Positions 35,081-47,512 of a stretch of 64,000 nucleotides of DNA are shown one piece after another. This stretch comes from Manduca sexta (lineage: Eukaryota; Arthropoda; Insecta; Lepidoptera; Sphingidae): NCBI RefSeq assembly GCF_014839805.1, contig NC_051119.1, positions 8,487,245-8,551,244 of the forward strand. The letters run 5' to 3'. The first letter of the stretch is position 1. Every line of letters begins with the position of its first letter. Position numbers and translations under genes: made by a program. The notes under the pieces are model-generated. The model worked only from the letters and a program-made list of their open reading frames with translations, ran no database searches and was not told the DNA's origin.

Positions 35081-38000
35081 TAATTAAAAGGTAACCGCAT
35101 GACATTTCCAATTATGCCGGATTCATAGGAAGGTGTTCACAAATTGTGTTAAAAAATTTACGATAAGAATATTGAATAAAACAATACCAACGATACATCA
35201 TCAGGAATTGTACTTTCATCATACGCTCGCGTTGTCGTTTCGAAAGATGTACATAATTAGTTTATTATATTAACTATTAATGTGCCGGAATAGTGTGGAA
35301 ACATTTGCCACGTTTCATGAGTACACATCTAGAGATCGTTATGATAGTAGTCATTGTGCCACTTCGAACATGCGAAATGGGAAAGCAAAGATTAGACGAC
35401 ATGTACGTAAAGACGTGAAATCGACGAGATACTATCGTGATATTATATTTATTAAGTTAAACTTTAGTACAAATCCGAACTGTAGAACTAGTTTGTTTTT
35501 ATTATAACGGATGATAAATGGAGCATGTGGGTTCACCTGGTCTTCAGTGAACTATATAGCCAACAGATACCCGTAATTGGAGAATAATGGATGCGTATAG
35601 CATTTAAAAGAAAAAGCTATTCTTTTCCTACCCTTAGGGATAGGGAAAAGAGCTCTTCAAGCATCAGATAATCTTGTTCATTATATGATACGCAACAACA
35701 AACTGTGATTTCGTTGGTTTTCCGCTAAAATGCTATGCCCAGTTGCACCAACCTATTCATGGTGTAAATATTTACAGGTGTCTTCAGCTAACATAATTCA
35801 ATTTGCGTTTTCAACGGTCCATAGTGCCGCGCACGTGCAAACTTTAGAATGAACTACCTGCATCGGTGTTTCCCTAGCGCTATAACTAGTCCTCCTTTAA
35901 ACAAGGTTCATGGGCGACGGATGCTGCTTATCATCAGGCATACTGCTACTAAGGCATAAAAAAATCAACACCACGTCATATTCGAATTGATAAATCGAAC
36001 CCATCATCATCGATTCTAGAGTCTACAAGACCACTGCGACACGATATAATGATTTTAATGCAACATGTGCTGGTGCGACGAATACCGTATCCGCGTTATA
36101 ATTCGCTCCACTAGTCAAGACACGTGTAATAAAACGCAATAAAATAACGCGCACACGTAATATTTTTACTGGCAGATAATTACTCACCTTATTGGTCGCT
36201 AATGTGGACATGTACGGTGTTTAGGGATGAAATTTTATTCCTTACTAATATAAAATTGAAAGTTGGTTAAAATGTTTTTGTATTTATTTGAGTTAAATGC
36301 AGGAATGGCGGAATTAATTTTGATGAAGTTTGCTAACAGTTTAACCATGTCCTGGATTAACAGTCAGCTACTTTTCAGCCCGGAAAAGTAAACAGTACAG
36401 CGTTGATACCTAAATCGGACTGCCCACTACACGTTTTCATCCTATGTGCGTTCTAGGAACATGTCAGGCAAAAAAAATCTTTGTATAGAAAAATATGAGA
36501 TTATGCCCCCCTAGACCGTTCCGTCACCGACCAACACCGTTGCGTGCCATGCATGGCCCGTCTTCAATAGACAAGAATATATTGCCGGTGCTGCTACGAT
36601 CCTTGCATGGCACCTGACGATGCTACGAAGTACGGACGCTAAAACCGTTATGCACGGGTATGATACGCTGTTGATACATTCTAGAGGGCATAGAAATCAG
36701 TGTCGTGTTTCTGACGTGCCGTATACGTTCATAGCACGGTCATAGTATGATCCGGTTATACGGGCAGAATCCTTAAGAATGTATTTCACGCAAGCGTAGC
36801 AAACATAAACCTCTTTAATATGTTAAGATATAAAATCTCCCAAGCATGGAATTTGTATACGAATAAATTTACATGCGCGTGCGCTGTCATACTATCGGAT
36901 GGATTTAAGAGAAATGTTCGTACAGTAGTAGCATCTCTACCTAGCCCTTCAGAAAAAAATGGTATTGGATCAAGTATATTAAAAAAAATGTTCCAACTTC
37001 TTTACATGATAACACCGCCTACTTTAGGTAGCTTTTGTCCAAAATAGGCATCAAAACCTAAGTTCACAACTTCCCCCAGCTCATCTTAGTTATATCATGG
37101 TCATAAGTTTAAGGCAGATAATGTGCACGCAATATATTTTCTAAACATAACATAAACAGTAAGGTTGTAATATTCTAATGATCGTTATATGCGCATAACG
37201 CATTTTCCGCGTTTTATTATAATTTCTTTTCAGCCGCTACGATTTAGTGGACACTTCATTATGAAAGTAATTTATTGTGCAATTTTCTTTGCCACTATGT
37301 ATTTATGTGAACCAAATTGTTACGTGAAACACTACAAATAGGTTTTTGCATTGTTTTACAAACTATATTATTATATGTATATGGCCAACAATTAAAATAC
37401 TGTAAATAAGTATTAATAGTTTATACAATTTCTTAAAAATATTTCGATGTATCCTAATATTTACTTTATAAAGATAAGCAATGGATAATGGAACACAGAA
37501 TGATTGACAAGTTTAAAAATCTGCAGCGTTAAGGCGAAATTAATAATAAGCTATGAAGCAAGTTCCCAGTATTTTATAAGCCGAAGGACTCAGCTTTCTT
37601 GATATATTAATACGTTATCTATTAGGCTGTACTGACATGGCTCAGTTACTTGATAGCTACTGTTTTCATAGACTAAAGACCGTCAGGAGACGTAGAGGAT
37701 GAGATGATAACTGCCCAGTTTCCGAAAATAATAACATAAGTTATTGACACACAAGGCATATTAGAGTAGGATTAAAAAAACAATATATAAAAATGAAAGC
37801 TTTTAGAAAGTTATCCTAGAGCTTTAATGAAGAGACAAAGGAGTCTAAATACCACCACAAGAGTCAAGTAAGAATACATCACTCATGACACACAAAAAAT
37901 GTCTCATCATTGCGAATTATGCGTGAGGACGCAAACTCGCTAATACTTGACCCGTTCGGCGCAATGTGAAAGTGACATCACACGTTCGCGAAATAAGCAC

Positions 38001-38561
38001 AATGATAGTTGCCAAAAATGTATTGGTAACTAAAATACAGATTTGAACAAGATTCCGAGCCTACCTGACTGAATTAAAACGTCTAAACTCATTTGCTTAC
38101 ATACATTTAAATTCATATGATCGGCCAGCAATAATGCCACTTTGCGTAAAGGCAGATTTACATAGCAATGGGCAAAGCGGATATCGGATAATATCCGTTC
38201 AGAGTAAACATTTATCAATTTCATTATAATATCCATTTTTTTTTTCAACACGTGGATATTTATCACCTTCCACGCCAGAGACTATGAAATAAGCACCATT
38301 CCCATTACCATGATTTACATTCTATTCAATATTGCCAAAACCGAAACAAAAACTACTTGGATGCAGAAACCGAAGTTTAAATTTCGATTAGAGAATGATT
38401 ACGACTATCAGTTTAAAATTATTTAAAAGTATAAGCCGTCATTTCAGTCATCTTTAAATTACTCTAGTTAATTAATTCTGTTACCATAATGGCTAAGAAC
38501 GTGACATAATATTGGAACACAAAAAAACATGCTCAAATTACACAAACAAACACTAAAACAA

Positions 38562-38645
38562 GTCATCACCATCAGCCTCAGGATGTACATTGCTGAACAT
38601 GTGCCTCCTCCAAAGATTTCCAGATCAACCTATCAGAAGCGGCCC
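38562..38645 (+). repeat. Interspersed repeat fragment
   Basis: CATCAGCCTCAGGATGTACATTGCTGAACATGTGCCTCC matches the phrase at 21930 with a few changes. It ends about 170 bases upstream of the cuticle gene TATA box. Confidence 0.55.
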
Positions 38646-38817
38646 GAACTAAGTTCCAAACTTATATCCGCGCCATCGGATATCGGCGGATATCCAATAA
38701 CCTACAACGAGCTTAGGAACCTCACCTACCGAGGCTAGTTTCTGGCACCAGTGCGTCGGGGTGATTCGCTAGCGAGGGGACGCGCGGGGGGCCAGCGAGA
38801 ATTAACTATTTCTCGGG

Positions 38818-38823
38818 TATAAG
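38818..38823 (+). promoter_or_regulatory. TATA box of the cuticle gene (candidate)
   Basis: TATAAG lies 67 bases upstream of the proposed ATG at 38885. The surrounding GC-rich block contrasts with the AT-rich intron. A start site roughly 30 bases downstream would give a short leader of about 35 bases, which is usual for cuticle protein genes. No clean initiator motif was picked out. Confidence 0.55.
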
Positions 38824-38884
38824 TGGATGCGCGCATGCAAGCGAGTTTACATTGTGCCAGTGACCGACGCGTGTGACGGAAAAC

Positions 38885-38899
38885 ATGGAGTACACTATT
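38885..38899 (+). CDS. RR-2 cuticle protein, exon 1 (first five codons)
   Basis: ATGGAGTACACTATT is followed by the donor GTGAGT. It encodes MEYTI and joins in phase 0 to exon 2, giving the signal peptide MEYTIKTFTFVLLAVSALA. A tiny first coding exon that interrupts the signal peptide is the standard layout of insect cuticle genes. The intron to exon 2 is 5.2 kb, so the link is inferred from phase, TATA box and layout; another first exon in between is possible. Confidence 0.6.
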
Positions 38900-41480
38900 G
38901 TGAGTACTATGATTTTTTTTTCACGTGTATGTGATGTGTTGTGTTATATTTCGTGGTTCTTAAGTGGAATTTATATTTTTATTTAATTCTTTTGTGTTTA
39001 CATTGAAAAATATAAGTTGGACATTTGTTTAAGATAAATAATATCGTATTTGTAGATTATACTAGAAATATCTTCGAACCTTTTATAAAATCATAAAAAA
39101 ACTCAGTGATCATTTGCACGTTATATTTAAGCTATACATATACATCGCAACTTAAAAACTTTTTGCTTAAATTTCACTTATGATTTATCTAAATCATTTT
39201 GAGTACAATTAATGCAGATTATCAGGCTTACTTATAAAAAAATTCGCAAACCTATGCTTATTTAAAACACAAATCTACTCGATCAGCTGTAAGTCAAAAC
39301 CCGCAATCTTACCTCTTAATAAGGTTCATATAATTCGTACATAAATGAAAACAACTACAATCAACATTCCATTCCCACAGGATACTTTTATAAAGGATCC
39401 TTATCGTAATTGTACGCCATAATGTTTGAAAAGGCTTTCATGGCACGTGTCCGTATTTTAATAATGGTAAAGTTAATGAAATGGTCTCCTTTTTGCTATA
39501 TTATATTCGTAATTTTAACACATATCCTACTAATACATAAAGTTCGAATTGCTTTGTTACAATTATTGTTCTAAAAAATATAACACCAACAAAAAAATAT
39601 CTTCATAGTCTAATTGGTCATAAATACTATCCTAACACAGCTAAAACATGCTAACAAGGACGTAAACGACACTGCTGAAAAAGTGAAAACAATAGCGTGA
39701 CTGCGTAGAGAGGCGCACGCGACGCGCGGGCGGACGCGACGCGCGGTGCGGAAACGGGCTGTGGTCAACGCACACTAACGGGGAAGGATAGCGTTCCGAC
39801 TTGTGTTTAGGCTTTTTATGCTGCGGATATTTTTTTTCAAATCCGAATTCATAATAGTCTATACCGAGCCTAATTAATTAGAGCGCAGTATAAACTCAAG
39901 TAGTCAAGTGTGTTCAGCATGGCGTGGGTCTTTTTTATCTAACCAAAGCTACTGAACTGCAGTGTTCCGATTAAAAGGACATTGAAGTCAGCATAATTAG
40001 TAGGTGTTTATATGTGGTCGTATCGCTTACCAAAAGGCGGGCGGCAAGCTCATATCGTCATTTGAATGTAATAAACAAAACTTTTCTCAACCCGAAATAT
40101 AGATTAAACATCCTATATAAAATATGTATGTTATAAGTTATAACCGACTTATATTTGTGTTAATAACATCCGATCCATTGTAATACACTCAAATTCAATC
40201 GCAACTCGATTAAAACAGCTAAGACATAACACTTAACGTGCAAAAGAAAGTTACCGATTACAAAACGTCGCAACGTATCACACCAAGTGACTTGCAACTT
40301 ACAAGTCCGCTAGCTTTTTATGAAACTTAACGAAAGTTGACGCGTTCGCGCGAAATCTTCGCGGTCCGTGACATAACCCGACACGGCGCTGGCTAAACAA
40401 ATAGCGCACAGTAATTGTTCATGATTGGGCACGTTTTAATTTCACATACGACGTGCATATTACAACATTTGGATGGCGATTGCATGTTTGTGTCACGCGG
40501 GGTGTGTGTGGGCGGTATAGAGCGATTTCCAAGGTACTTTATCAATTTTCGAGAGGAATAATACCGAAACATATCATAGGGAGAATATCGATTTTTTTAC
40601 TAATGTGACAATTGAATTTATCAACCAGTGTATCTTATTTAATTAAAGGACCATTCAGTATTTCCTTTATTGATCAAATTGTGAAATTGCAATGACATAA
40701 AGAAATACAGATACCAATAGGTATCCCTGATTGAACCCAAGTTTTCAGCATACCATCGCTTCGATCTTTAAAGCCCTCCCAGGAGTAAACGACCTTGAGC
40801 ATTCCGTACAGTTACTGCGCACGAATTACTGATGAAAATATTGAAATTTACGAATAATTTCTTAAAAAAATCTAATTTAAGTCGTTTTTAAAAAAATTAC
40901 CTACCAACATAAATTATAATTAAATACCACATAAAATTTTCTATCTATTATAAAATATTAAAAAAAAATATGTTGTTTAGGAAATTGCACGGAATCAAAC
41001 ATTTTAGTGACATTTTCATGGTGAAGTTAATGAAATAATATCCACACAAATAAAATTAAATAACCAAAGAAAAAAAAATCATCTTTTCCTATATGTACCT
41101 ATTATAAATTTTAAATATACTTAGCTTCTTAAAATACAATAAGCAAGCCATTTTGTGAGCACCGCTTTAACAAAAAGCACTCCGCATCACCTACTTTTTC
41201 TATCACACTTACACTAACACTAAAAAACAGAGAAACTAATTACTATATATTGTTGCTATAGTCAATAACCAATCGTTTAACGGATAAAGATCACACTCTT
41301 ACATAATGTTATACACTATTACGAATTAATGGTGTTAATCCGTAATCGCTTCGAAACATTCGGATTACGCGATATTGCGTATAGTTATAGCATGCTATAA
41401 ATGCAAAAAAGTATTTATCGTTATTTATTACCGATAATATTATACAAATCTTATATTAACAACTAAATGTTGTTTATGTC
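38900..41480. other. Cuticle gene intron 1, first part
   Basis: AT-rich apart from a CpG-rich patch at about 39705-39790 with repeated GACGCGCGG-type bases, which could be regulatory. A fragment at 40015-40075 resembles the reversed LINE tail seen at 31147. Confidence 0.45.
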
Positions 41481-41483
41481 TGT

Positions 41484-41843
41484 GGCAGAGGTTCCCAAAC
41501 TTTTTTCTCATAGACTCCATTAAAAATTTTGCTGATTCCGGTCGACCTATTTTTTTGGTTTGGCAGACAGTGCATTACAACTACCGTCCAGCCATCGCAT
41601 GGGGCATCTGAACAGTTATGTTGGGGTCACCGTGCCTCTTACGACCCCTATCAATATTATCTGCTTACATTGATAGGTGAAGTCAAGCCAACATTTTAGT
41701 TCTATACAACAAACCAGTAAAATTTTCGTGAACCCCCGCTTATAAATTGTGTACCCCCTTTTTTGGTACGCCAATGTGGACTACCGTCAAGTCTCCCGTG
41801 GACCCCTGGGGGTCCACCTGAAATACTTTGAGAATCAATGGGC
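41484..41843. mobile_element. Possible hAT-like MITE
   Basis: The left end CAGAGGTTCCCAAAC and the right end CTTTGAGAATCAATGG are imperfect inverted repeats of the type CAGxGGTTCTCAAA, typical of non-autonomous hAT elements. An 8-bp target duplication could not be confirmed. The interior is non-coding. Confidence 0.5.
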
Positions 41844-42528
41844 TATGATAATGATGGTAACTTATACGGAGAATAAAATTTACTATGCAATTAACGGCCG
41901 GACGTGCGTCCATATAAACCTAACCGGTTAACCTATCAGTATAGGTGAATGTTATAAAAATTAAATTACTATATATAGGTATTCAACCTTTGCTTACGAA
42001 ACTAATGTCTACCTCTATAAAATGACTACAACTTTTCGGACGGCTTTGTATTACATGAAAACTAAAGCTAGGTCCAGACCTAGCCTATCCAGAAAAGCAT
42101 GAAAATTTTCAGAAGTCAACTTTTGCAAGCAACTTGCGGCAACTCACGACTTGCGGCAAGTAGCATGTGTATAATTTTTTTAAAATTTTCCCGAAGTGTA
42201 AACGCATCATCAAGTTCTCGCTCAATATCGATGCGATTCGGGCAACTCCGCGGGGCCTCGCGAGGCCATGACTAAGGATTTTCTTTTAATTTTCTACTGT
42301 CCTTTGAACCAACAAAGTTATTGTAGCTACCTACGACATTGCTAAAATCGACGCCTTTTTTATACCGCTCGGCAACTGAGGTGGTCACGGCTGACTAAAT
42401 AGTACATACATCCCGCTAAATTGACTTTTCGGAATTAAAATATTCTTTACTTTGTTTTGAGACGCACTAACGTAGCGCGAATAAAACAATTCCCATAAAA
42501 TCTATTGTAACGGAAAAGAATGTATTAT

Positions 42529-42678
42529 TAATGATTTCTTATGTTTACGCGAATGTTAGACATTGAAATTAAACTAATTTTCGGATTCTATCGCGGTGTT
42601 AGTATTTTATTTTGGGGGGTCAGTCCCCTCGTGACCATGAAGGCTGCAAAGTCTTCGAAACGTCGGGAGAAAATTAGA
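42529..42678. mobile_element. Miniature inverted Penelope-like relic
   Basis: Bases 42529-42613 match the reverse complement of the Penelope 3' terminus (TTTCTTATGTTTACGCGAATG through CGGATTCTATCGCGG). They are joined directly to a forward-strand 3' segment, GTGACCATGAAGGCTGCAAAG through GTCGGGAGAAAAT. It is a tail-outward inverted pair like the 56614-58762 insertion, but with nearly all of the body missing. Confidence 0.8.
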
Positions 42679-43094
42679 ATGTATTATTTTTATAACTTTG
42701 TGTAAGCCCGAGCTAAGGAACACGCTCCGTACAGCCAAGAGAGCACACACGAATGGCTTTATCGCCCTTCGAGATGCGCTTTACAACATACGATTTACGG
42801 ACTCATTTCGCGCGATTTACGATCGGATTAGCATAACCATTCTCCAGAATTCTATTTCACAAATGTACGTACGTGCGAGATGATTCTACCCATATGTTTT
42901 ATGGTTAAAACACGTGTTAAATTGGATAAGTTTCTTTAGACATTAGTGCAATATCGTGTAATGTTTGGAATCTTAATATTATATGTGAAAGTTTGAGATG
43001 TATGGATGTTTGTTAGAAGTAAATGGAGAAACCGCTGAACGGATTTCGATACAATTTCATATAGATAGACCAAGTCATTGATTAATATATTAGA

Positions 43095-43878
43095 CTAGCT
43101 TTTCCCGCGGCTCCGCCCGCGTTATAAAGTTTTTCAGGCTAAAGTTTTCCGTTATAAAGTAGTAGTTTCCCGGGACCCTATGTTCTTCCCGGGGTCTCAA
43201 ACTGTCTCCATACCAAATTTTATCTTAATACGTTGGGTAGTTTTTGAGTTCAACACGTTCAGGCAGACAGATGCAGCGGGGGACTTTGTTTTATAATATA
43301 TTTTTTAGAACTTTTTAAGAGGAACAATCCCGTCATACATCATTGTTGCATAACTTTAACCGTTTACGCAGTGCACGCAACGGAAGCTCTCAAAACTAAT
43401 AAATTGTCCCCGTTTTTGCAACATGTTTCATTACTGCCGCTCCTATTGGTCATAGCGTGATGATATATAACTAAGAGCACTCCACGAACAAAGTGCTATT
43501 CAACACAAAAGAATTTTTAAGTTTGGACCGGTAGTTCCTGAGATTAGCCATTACTGCTCCGCTCCTATTGGGTATAGCGTGATGATATATAGCCTATAGC
43601 ACTCCACGAACAAAGGGCTATCCAACACAAAAATATTTTTTCAGTTTGGACCGGTAGTTCCTGAGATCAGCCATTACTGCTCCGCTCCTATTGGGTATAG
43701 CGTGATGATATATAGCCTATAGCACTCCACGTACAAAGGGCTATCCAACGCAAAAAGAATTTTTCAGTTTGGACCGGTAGTTCCTGAGATTAGCGCGTTC
43801 AAACAAACAAACAAACAAACAAACAAACAAACAAACAAACAAACAAACAAACTCTTCAGCTTTATATAATAGTATAGA
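43095..43878 (-). mobile_element. Helitron, 784 bp, with three internal tandem repeats
   Basis: On the minus strand it starts A|TCTATACTATTATATAAAGC and ends GCGGAGCCGCGGGAAAAGCTAG|T, the expected Helitron ends. It contains three copies of a unit of about 119 bp (starting near 43431, 43548 and 43672, each with GCGTGATGATATAT and GGACCGGTAGTTCCTGAGAT) and a CAAA simple repeat at about 43798-43851. It lies in cuticle gene intron 1, some 240 bases upstream of exon 2. Confidence 0.85.
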
Positions 43879-44117
43879 TAAGTACACAGTGGGATATTTA
43901 TACCGAAGTTTATAGCTATAACATCTAGTCGCGAATAAATGACTGTTTAATTACCGACTACTAAATTATCTACTTGCAAAATATTCTGCATAAAAAATAT
44001 AGCATATTTTCCAAAACTGTTGACGATATGGATTATTATACAATATTTATTAGGCTGTATGTCTATGACCTGTGCCTCTCAGCGAGAGAATTAAAGATCA
44101 TCGTCAACTAATTCCAG

Positions 44118-44270
44118 AAGACATTCACGTTCGTTCTGCTGGCTGTGTCAGCCCTGGCGCAGTACGAGGACTTCGGCGGGTTCGAGGGCTATCATCCCAA
44201 GGCCATCCTGCACCACCAACACCAAAGCCTTGACGACCACCACGGCGAAGAGTATGATTTGGATTATCAT
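44118..44270 (+). CDS. RR-2 cuticle protein, exon 2
   Basis: Fifty-one codons from the acceptor AATTCCAG to the donor CAT|GTGAGT. It reads KTFTFVLLAVSALAQYEDFG, the hydrophobic core and end of a signal peptide with probable cleavage after SALA, then a His/Asp-rich spacer (LHHQHQSLDDHHGEEYDLDYH). The protein would be secreted into the cuticle. Histidine-rich spacers are common in cuticle proteins and may bind metal or respond to pH. The frame remains open past the donor for about 50 codons without cuticle features, so the splice is preferred. Confidence 0.85.
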
Positions 44271-44883
44271 GTGAGTCCACCACTGTTTATAGTTCCCCGG
44301 AGGCAATGCGTGTGTGCTCTTTCTCTACACCGATTGCACGCTCATGCACGGGGGGACATTCGTCGCGGCCCTAGTCACATAGTTAAGTGTTTATACCTCA
44401 TGGTGACCAATTCACGTTGAGACCTATGAGGACTGGCGAATATTTGTACGAAATCATCAAAGAGGGAGGGTAGTTAGAAATATTAATTATCCACACAGAA
44501 TGAGTATGTTTTCAAAAAAATACTGGTCATGAAAACTAAGCCAACCTCTATGTAGCATGCTTCACATAAACTATAATTAAGAATAAATAATGCTTAAACA
44601 TTATCACATTCTTAACTGACTAAATATATGAAACAGGAGCTTTATTTAGCAAGGCGACCAGTGGCGTAGCTTATCATAAAAAAACCCTATATCAGAATTT
44701 ATACAGAGCCCTTGAGGTGAATGGGAAATTTGCGCACGCTTGGTTTAATGTAGTCATAGACCAAAAAGGGCCCCTAATGCTCGAGGGCCCTGTACCACTG
44801 ATACGGCGCTAGCTACACCCTATCCCTACAATGAAACTTGAATATCTGAATGTTATAATAAGTACTATATCTGCACGTTCCAG

Positions 44884-44980
44884 GCGCATCCCAAATACTC
44901 GTTCGACTACTCAGTGAAGGACCCCCACACGGGCGACGACAAGGAGCACTGGGAGACCAGGGACGGCGATAAAGTTAAAG
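44884..44980 (+). CDS. RR-2 cuticle protein, exon 3, first half of chitin-binding domain
   Basis: Reads AHPKYSFDYSVKDPHTGDDK then EHWETRDGDKVKG. This is the start of the extended Rebers-Riddiford consensus of RR-2 type (Y-x-F-x-Y-x-V-x-D-x-x-TGD-x-K, then ExRDGDxVxG). The consensus binds chitin through aromatic residues on a beta-sheet face. The exon is 32 codons plus one base, with the acceptor CGTTCCAG and the donor AAAG|GTAACA. Confidence 0.92.
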
Positions 44981-45451
44981 GTAACACTATTATATTGAAA
45001 ACATATACAATAAGATTTATAAGCTATAAAAAAATACAAATGTATTAACTGTCTACTCTAATTATCAAAAAAAAAAAAAATGGAAAAACAACTGGCCATA
45101 TACGAGTTGGACTCGCGAACCGAGAGTTGTATACAAAATTTTAGATAAGGTATCTAAATATACAAGCTCTAACTTGACAAACTAACTTGTTAGATCCCTA
45201 GATAACCGTGTATTCCACTAACCGCAAATAATTAAAATTAATGAAATAAGTAAAAGTTACTTCGTTTTTTGATAGACATGAGGTGAGGGCATCTAAAGAA
45301 AAAAAATCGCACGAATTTTTATTACTCAGACAATGCATCAACACTACTCCGCCAATTTTATTCCCAAATACACTACAACTTGACCAATGATACCATACGA
45401 AGCAAATTCCTAAATGTATCCACTGACATAATACTATACTGATTGCCACAG

Positions 45452-45669
45452 GCACATATACCCTAGTCGAGACGGACGGAACAAAACGCGTAGTGGAATA
45501 CGAAGCGGACGACAAAAACGGATTCAACGCAGTCGTACACAAGATAGGAACGCCCAAACACCAGGAGGAGTACCACGCGGAGCCTGCGCACGAGCCGCTA
45601 CAATACCAACACGACTACGGACACTTCGACGAAGGATTCGTACCCGTTTCGGGCGGATTCGAACACTGA
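45452..45669 (+). CDS. RR-2 cuticle protein, exon 4, second half and C-terminus
   Basis: It completes the split glycine and reads [30 protein letters not shown]. This finishes the RR-2 domain with the hallmark DGxxRxVxYxADxxNGFNAVV. An acidic, His/Tyr-rich tail follows, ending SGGFEH and TGA at 45667-45669. The predicted precursor is 160 residues. RR-2 proteins are typical of hard cuticle. The 119-codon minus-strand frame across this exon is a shadow. Confidence 0.93.
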
Positions 45670-46916
45670 ACGCACGAACTTTGACACGTAAGCTCGCATC
45701 TCTATTGGTCAGTTTTAGTCTTACTTAAGAATGAGTGAATGATTGAATGTGACTGGGATATTGCTAAACAGTGGTAGTGACGAAAATGCTTTAATTTCTT
45801 TTTTTTATATTAAAGGTTGTTTATGGCCTATTTAGACCCATTTATGTGTGTGTGCAGATATGATCATGATTTATTGTAGTAATGGCGATAATAGAGTCCA
45901 AGTTTAAAAAAGCTACAACGTATGTACTGTGTTAATAACATCTTACAAGTTATTCAAACATAATTCTTATATCTCGGACTAATGAATATAAACTTAAACT
46001 GAATGAAATAAGATTAAAATTGCGTCTATAATTCACTCCTAGGTCATAGTCAAGTATTATGAGGAATGAGATTTTAAGCCCTAAATCTTGACTTGAATGC
46101 TTGTTATAAATTTGTTATAATTGGTATCATTACCTCTGTACACTTACTGTTAATCTATTTATTTGTGTGGATCTGTATGTGGTAATATTGTTACATCCTT
46201 GTTATGCTTATTGTATTGTTTCATTCTGAAATGTATATTGTTAACTTTTGCGTAGTTTATAAGTGTTGTACAAAAATTCTTGAGATTAAACTTTTTAATT
46301 GTTATGAATTTCTTTTTATTTTGCATCCACATCGATACATTACATTAATCAAAATTTGGTCAAAGTTCAAATTAAATTTCTAATACACGAGGTACTTTTT
46401 TTTTTGTACAACCATATGACAAGACAAGCAATTCGCTCGCCTGTAGATAAATGCTACCACTGACCATTAACTTAACTCTATATGCAAGTTATACAAGCCA
46501 CTTAACCGCACTCGAACCCCCCATCCCTCCCCCCTACCTCTTCCTTTAACATATTGAGACCTAAAAAAGACCGCCATCATTTCCCCTCCGCCCGTCCTAT
46601 GTCCCCATCTTTCCCCTTTTTCCTTTCCCACTCTCCGTCGGATCGCTATGGTCGCTAAGCCGATCGTGGATATATTTTCGTTCGCAGTGTACCCTCTTAG
46701 ATAATTGCAGCAGGTCCCCAAAGAAAAACCGTACTCCTTATCTTCGATCAATATAAAATGATGCCATGAAATAAACTGGCTAACCGAAAAACTACAAGGT
46801 CGCTATTTAATTCTTGCAGCATTAGGAAATGCCATAGTATTTATCGACGTAAATATTAACATAATACAGTAGTACACGTGAATAACTTCATTGTGTTCAA
46901 TTTACAGGAAACATAT
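45670..46916. other. Cuticle gene 3' flank and Homer intron
   Basis: ATTAAA at 46285-46290 is a possible polyadenylation signal, giving a 3' UTR of about 0.6 kb. AATAAG near 46007 is an alternative. No further exon was seen; the 94-codon minus-strand frame at 46467 shows no known domain. Confidence 0.4.
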
Positions 46917-47091
46917 ACTAATATATAAAGCTGAAGAGTTTGTTTCAAGGTGCTAATTGTTAATCTCAGGAACGTGAAAATCGACTGTAAAATTCGTCTA
47001 GTGATATTGGCTACTTTTTTGGGAAAATATAAAGCGGGACTTTTATCCCGGAAAACCTATTCCACGCGGGCGAGTTACGAGCATAAACTAG
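46917..47091 (+). mobile_element. Degenerate Helitron relic
   Basis: It begins with TAATATATAAAGCTGAAGAG, matching the start of the Helitron at 43095-43878. It ends CACGCGGGCGAGTTACGAGCATAAACTAG before T. It is short and has lost the canonical TC start. Confidence 0.65.
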
Positions 47092-47460
47092 TTCTGTATA
47101 ATAATCATTGACGGTGACACAATTCCTTAAGTATGCTGTCGATTTTCCTCAATAAGTGATACAATGAGCCTTGTTATTATTAATATACACTTTAAATTAA
47201 TAACAAAACATATGCATTGGTGTAATATAAATTAGTATCTACGTGAAATTGTAATAATATTCATTATTTAAACAACTTTTAGGCAATATCATTGTCATGC
47301 ATTGCATGTCATGTTAAGGGGAAAGGGATTCACATGGAGTATCGACTGACGAAAAATCATTATCTCCCGCCAGTCAGAACACTCATATCGGCCTGTTCGA
47401 TATCGTAAGTGTAGTGTGTTGAAATTCAGACAAATCTTAAATAAATGAGTAAGCAACACG

Positions 47461-47468
47461 TGTGCGTG

Positions 47469-47501
<33 letters not shown>

Positions 47502-47508
47502 GTGCGCA
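47461..47508. repeat. CGTG/TGCG microsatellite next to a Homer splice donor
   Basis: GTGCG repeats run for about 48 bases and stop four bases short of the donor of Homer exon 6 (GT at 47512-47511). Length changes here could affect splicing of that exon. Confidence 0.9.
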
Positions 47509-47512
47509 TTAC

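Larger units (their letters stand above)
31487..47512 (-). other. Homer intron of 16 kb containing the cuticle gene
   Basis: The intron is bounded by the donor CAGAG|GTAATG at 47513/47512 and the acceptor TATACACAG at 31487. The phases match (AG + T completes a codon). Besides the plus-strand RR-2 cuticle gene (38885-45669) it contains two Helitrons, SINE copies, a Penelope relic and interspersed repeats. The remaining gaps, for example 32886-34929 and 35080-38560, show nothing recognisable. Confidence 0.8.

Noticed and set aside
45198..45557. 119-codon minus-strand frame over the cuticle gene
   Set aside because: Shadow of the well-supported exon 4 on the plus strand.
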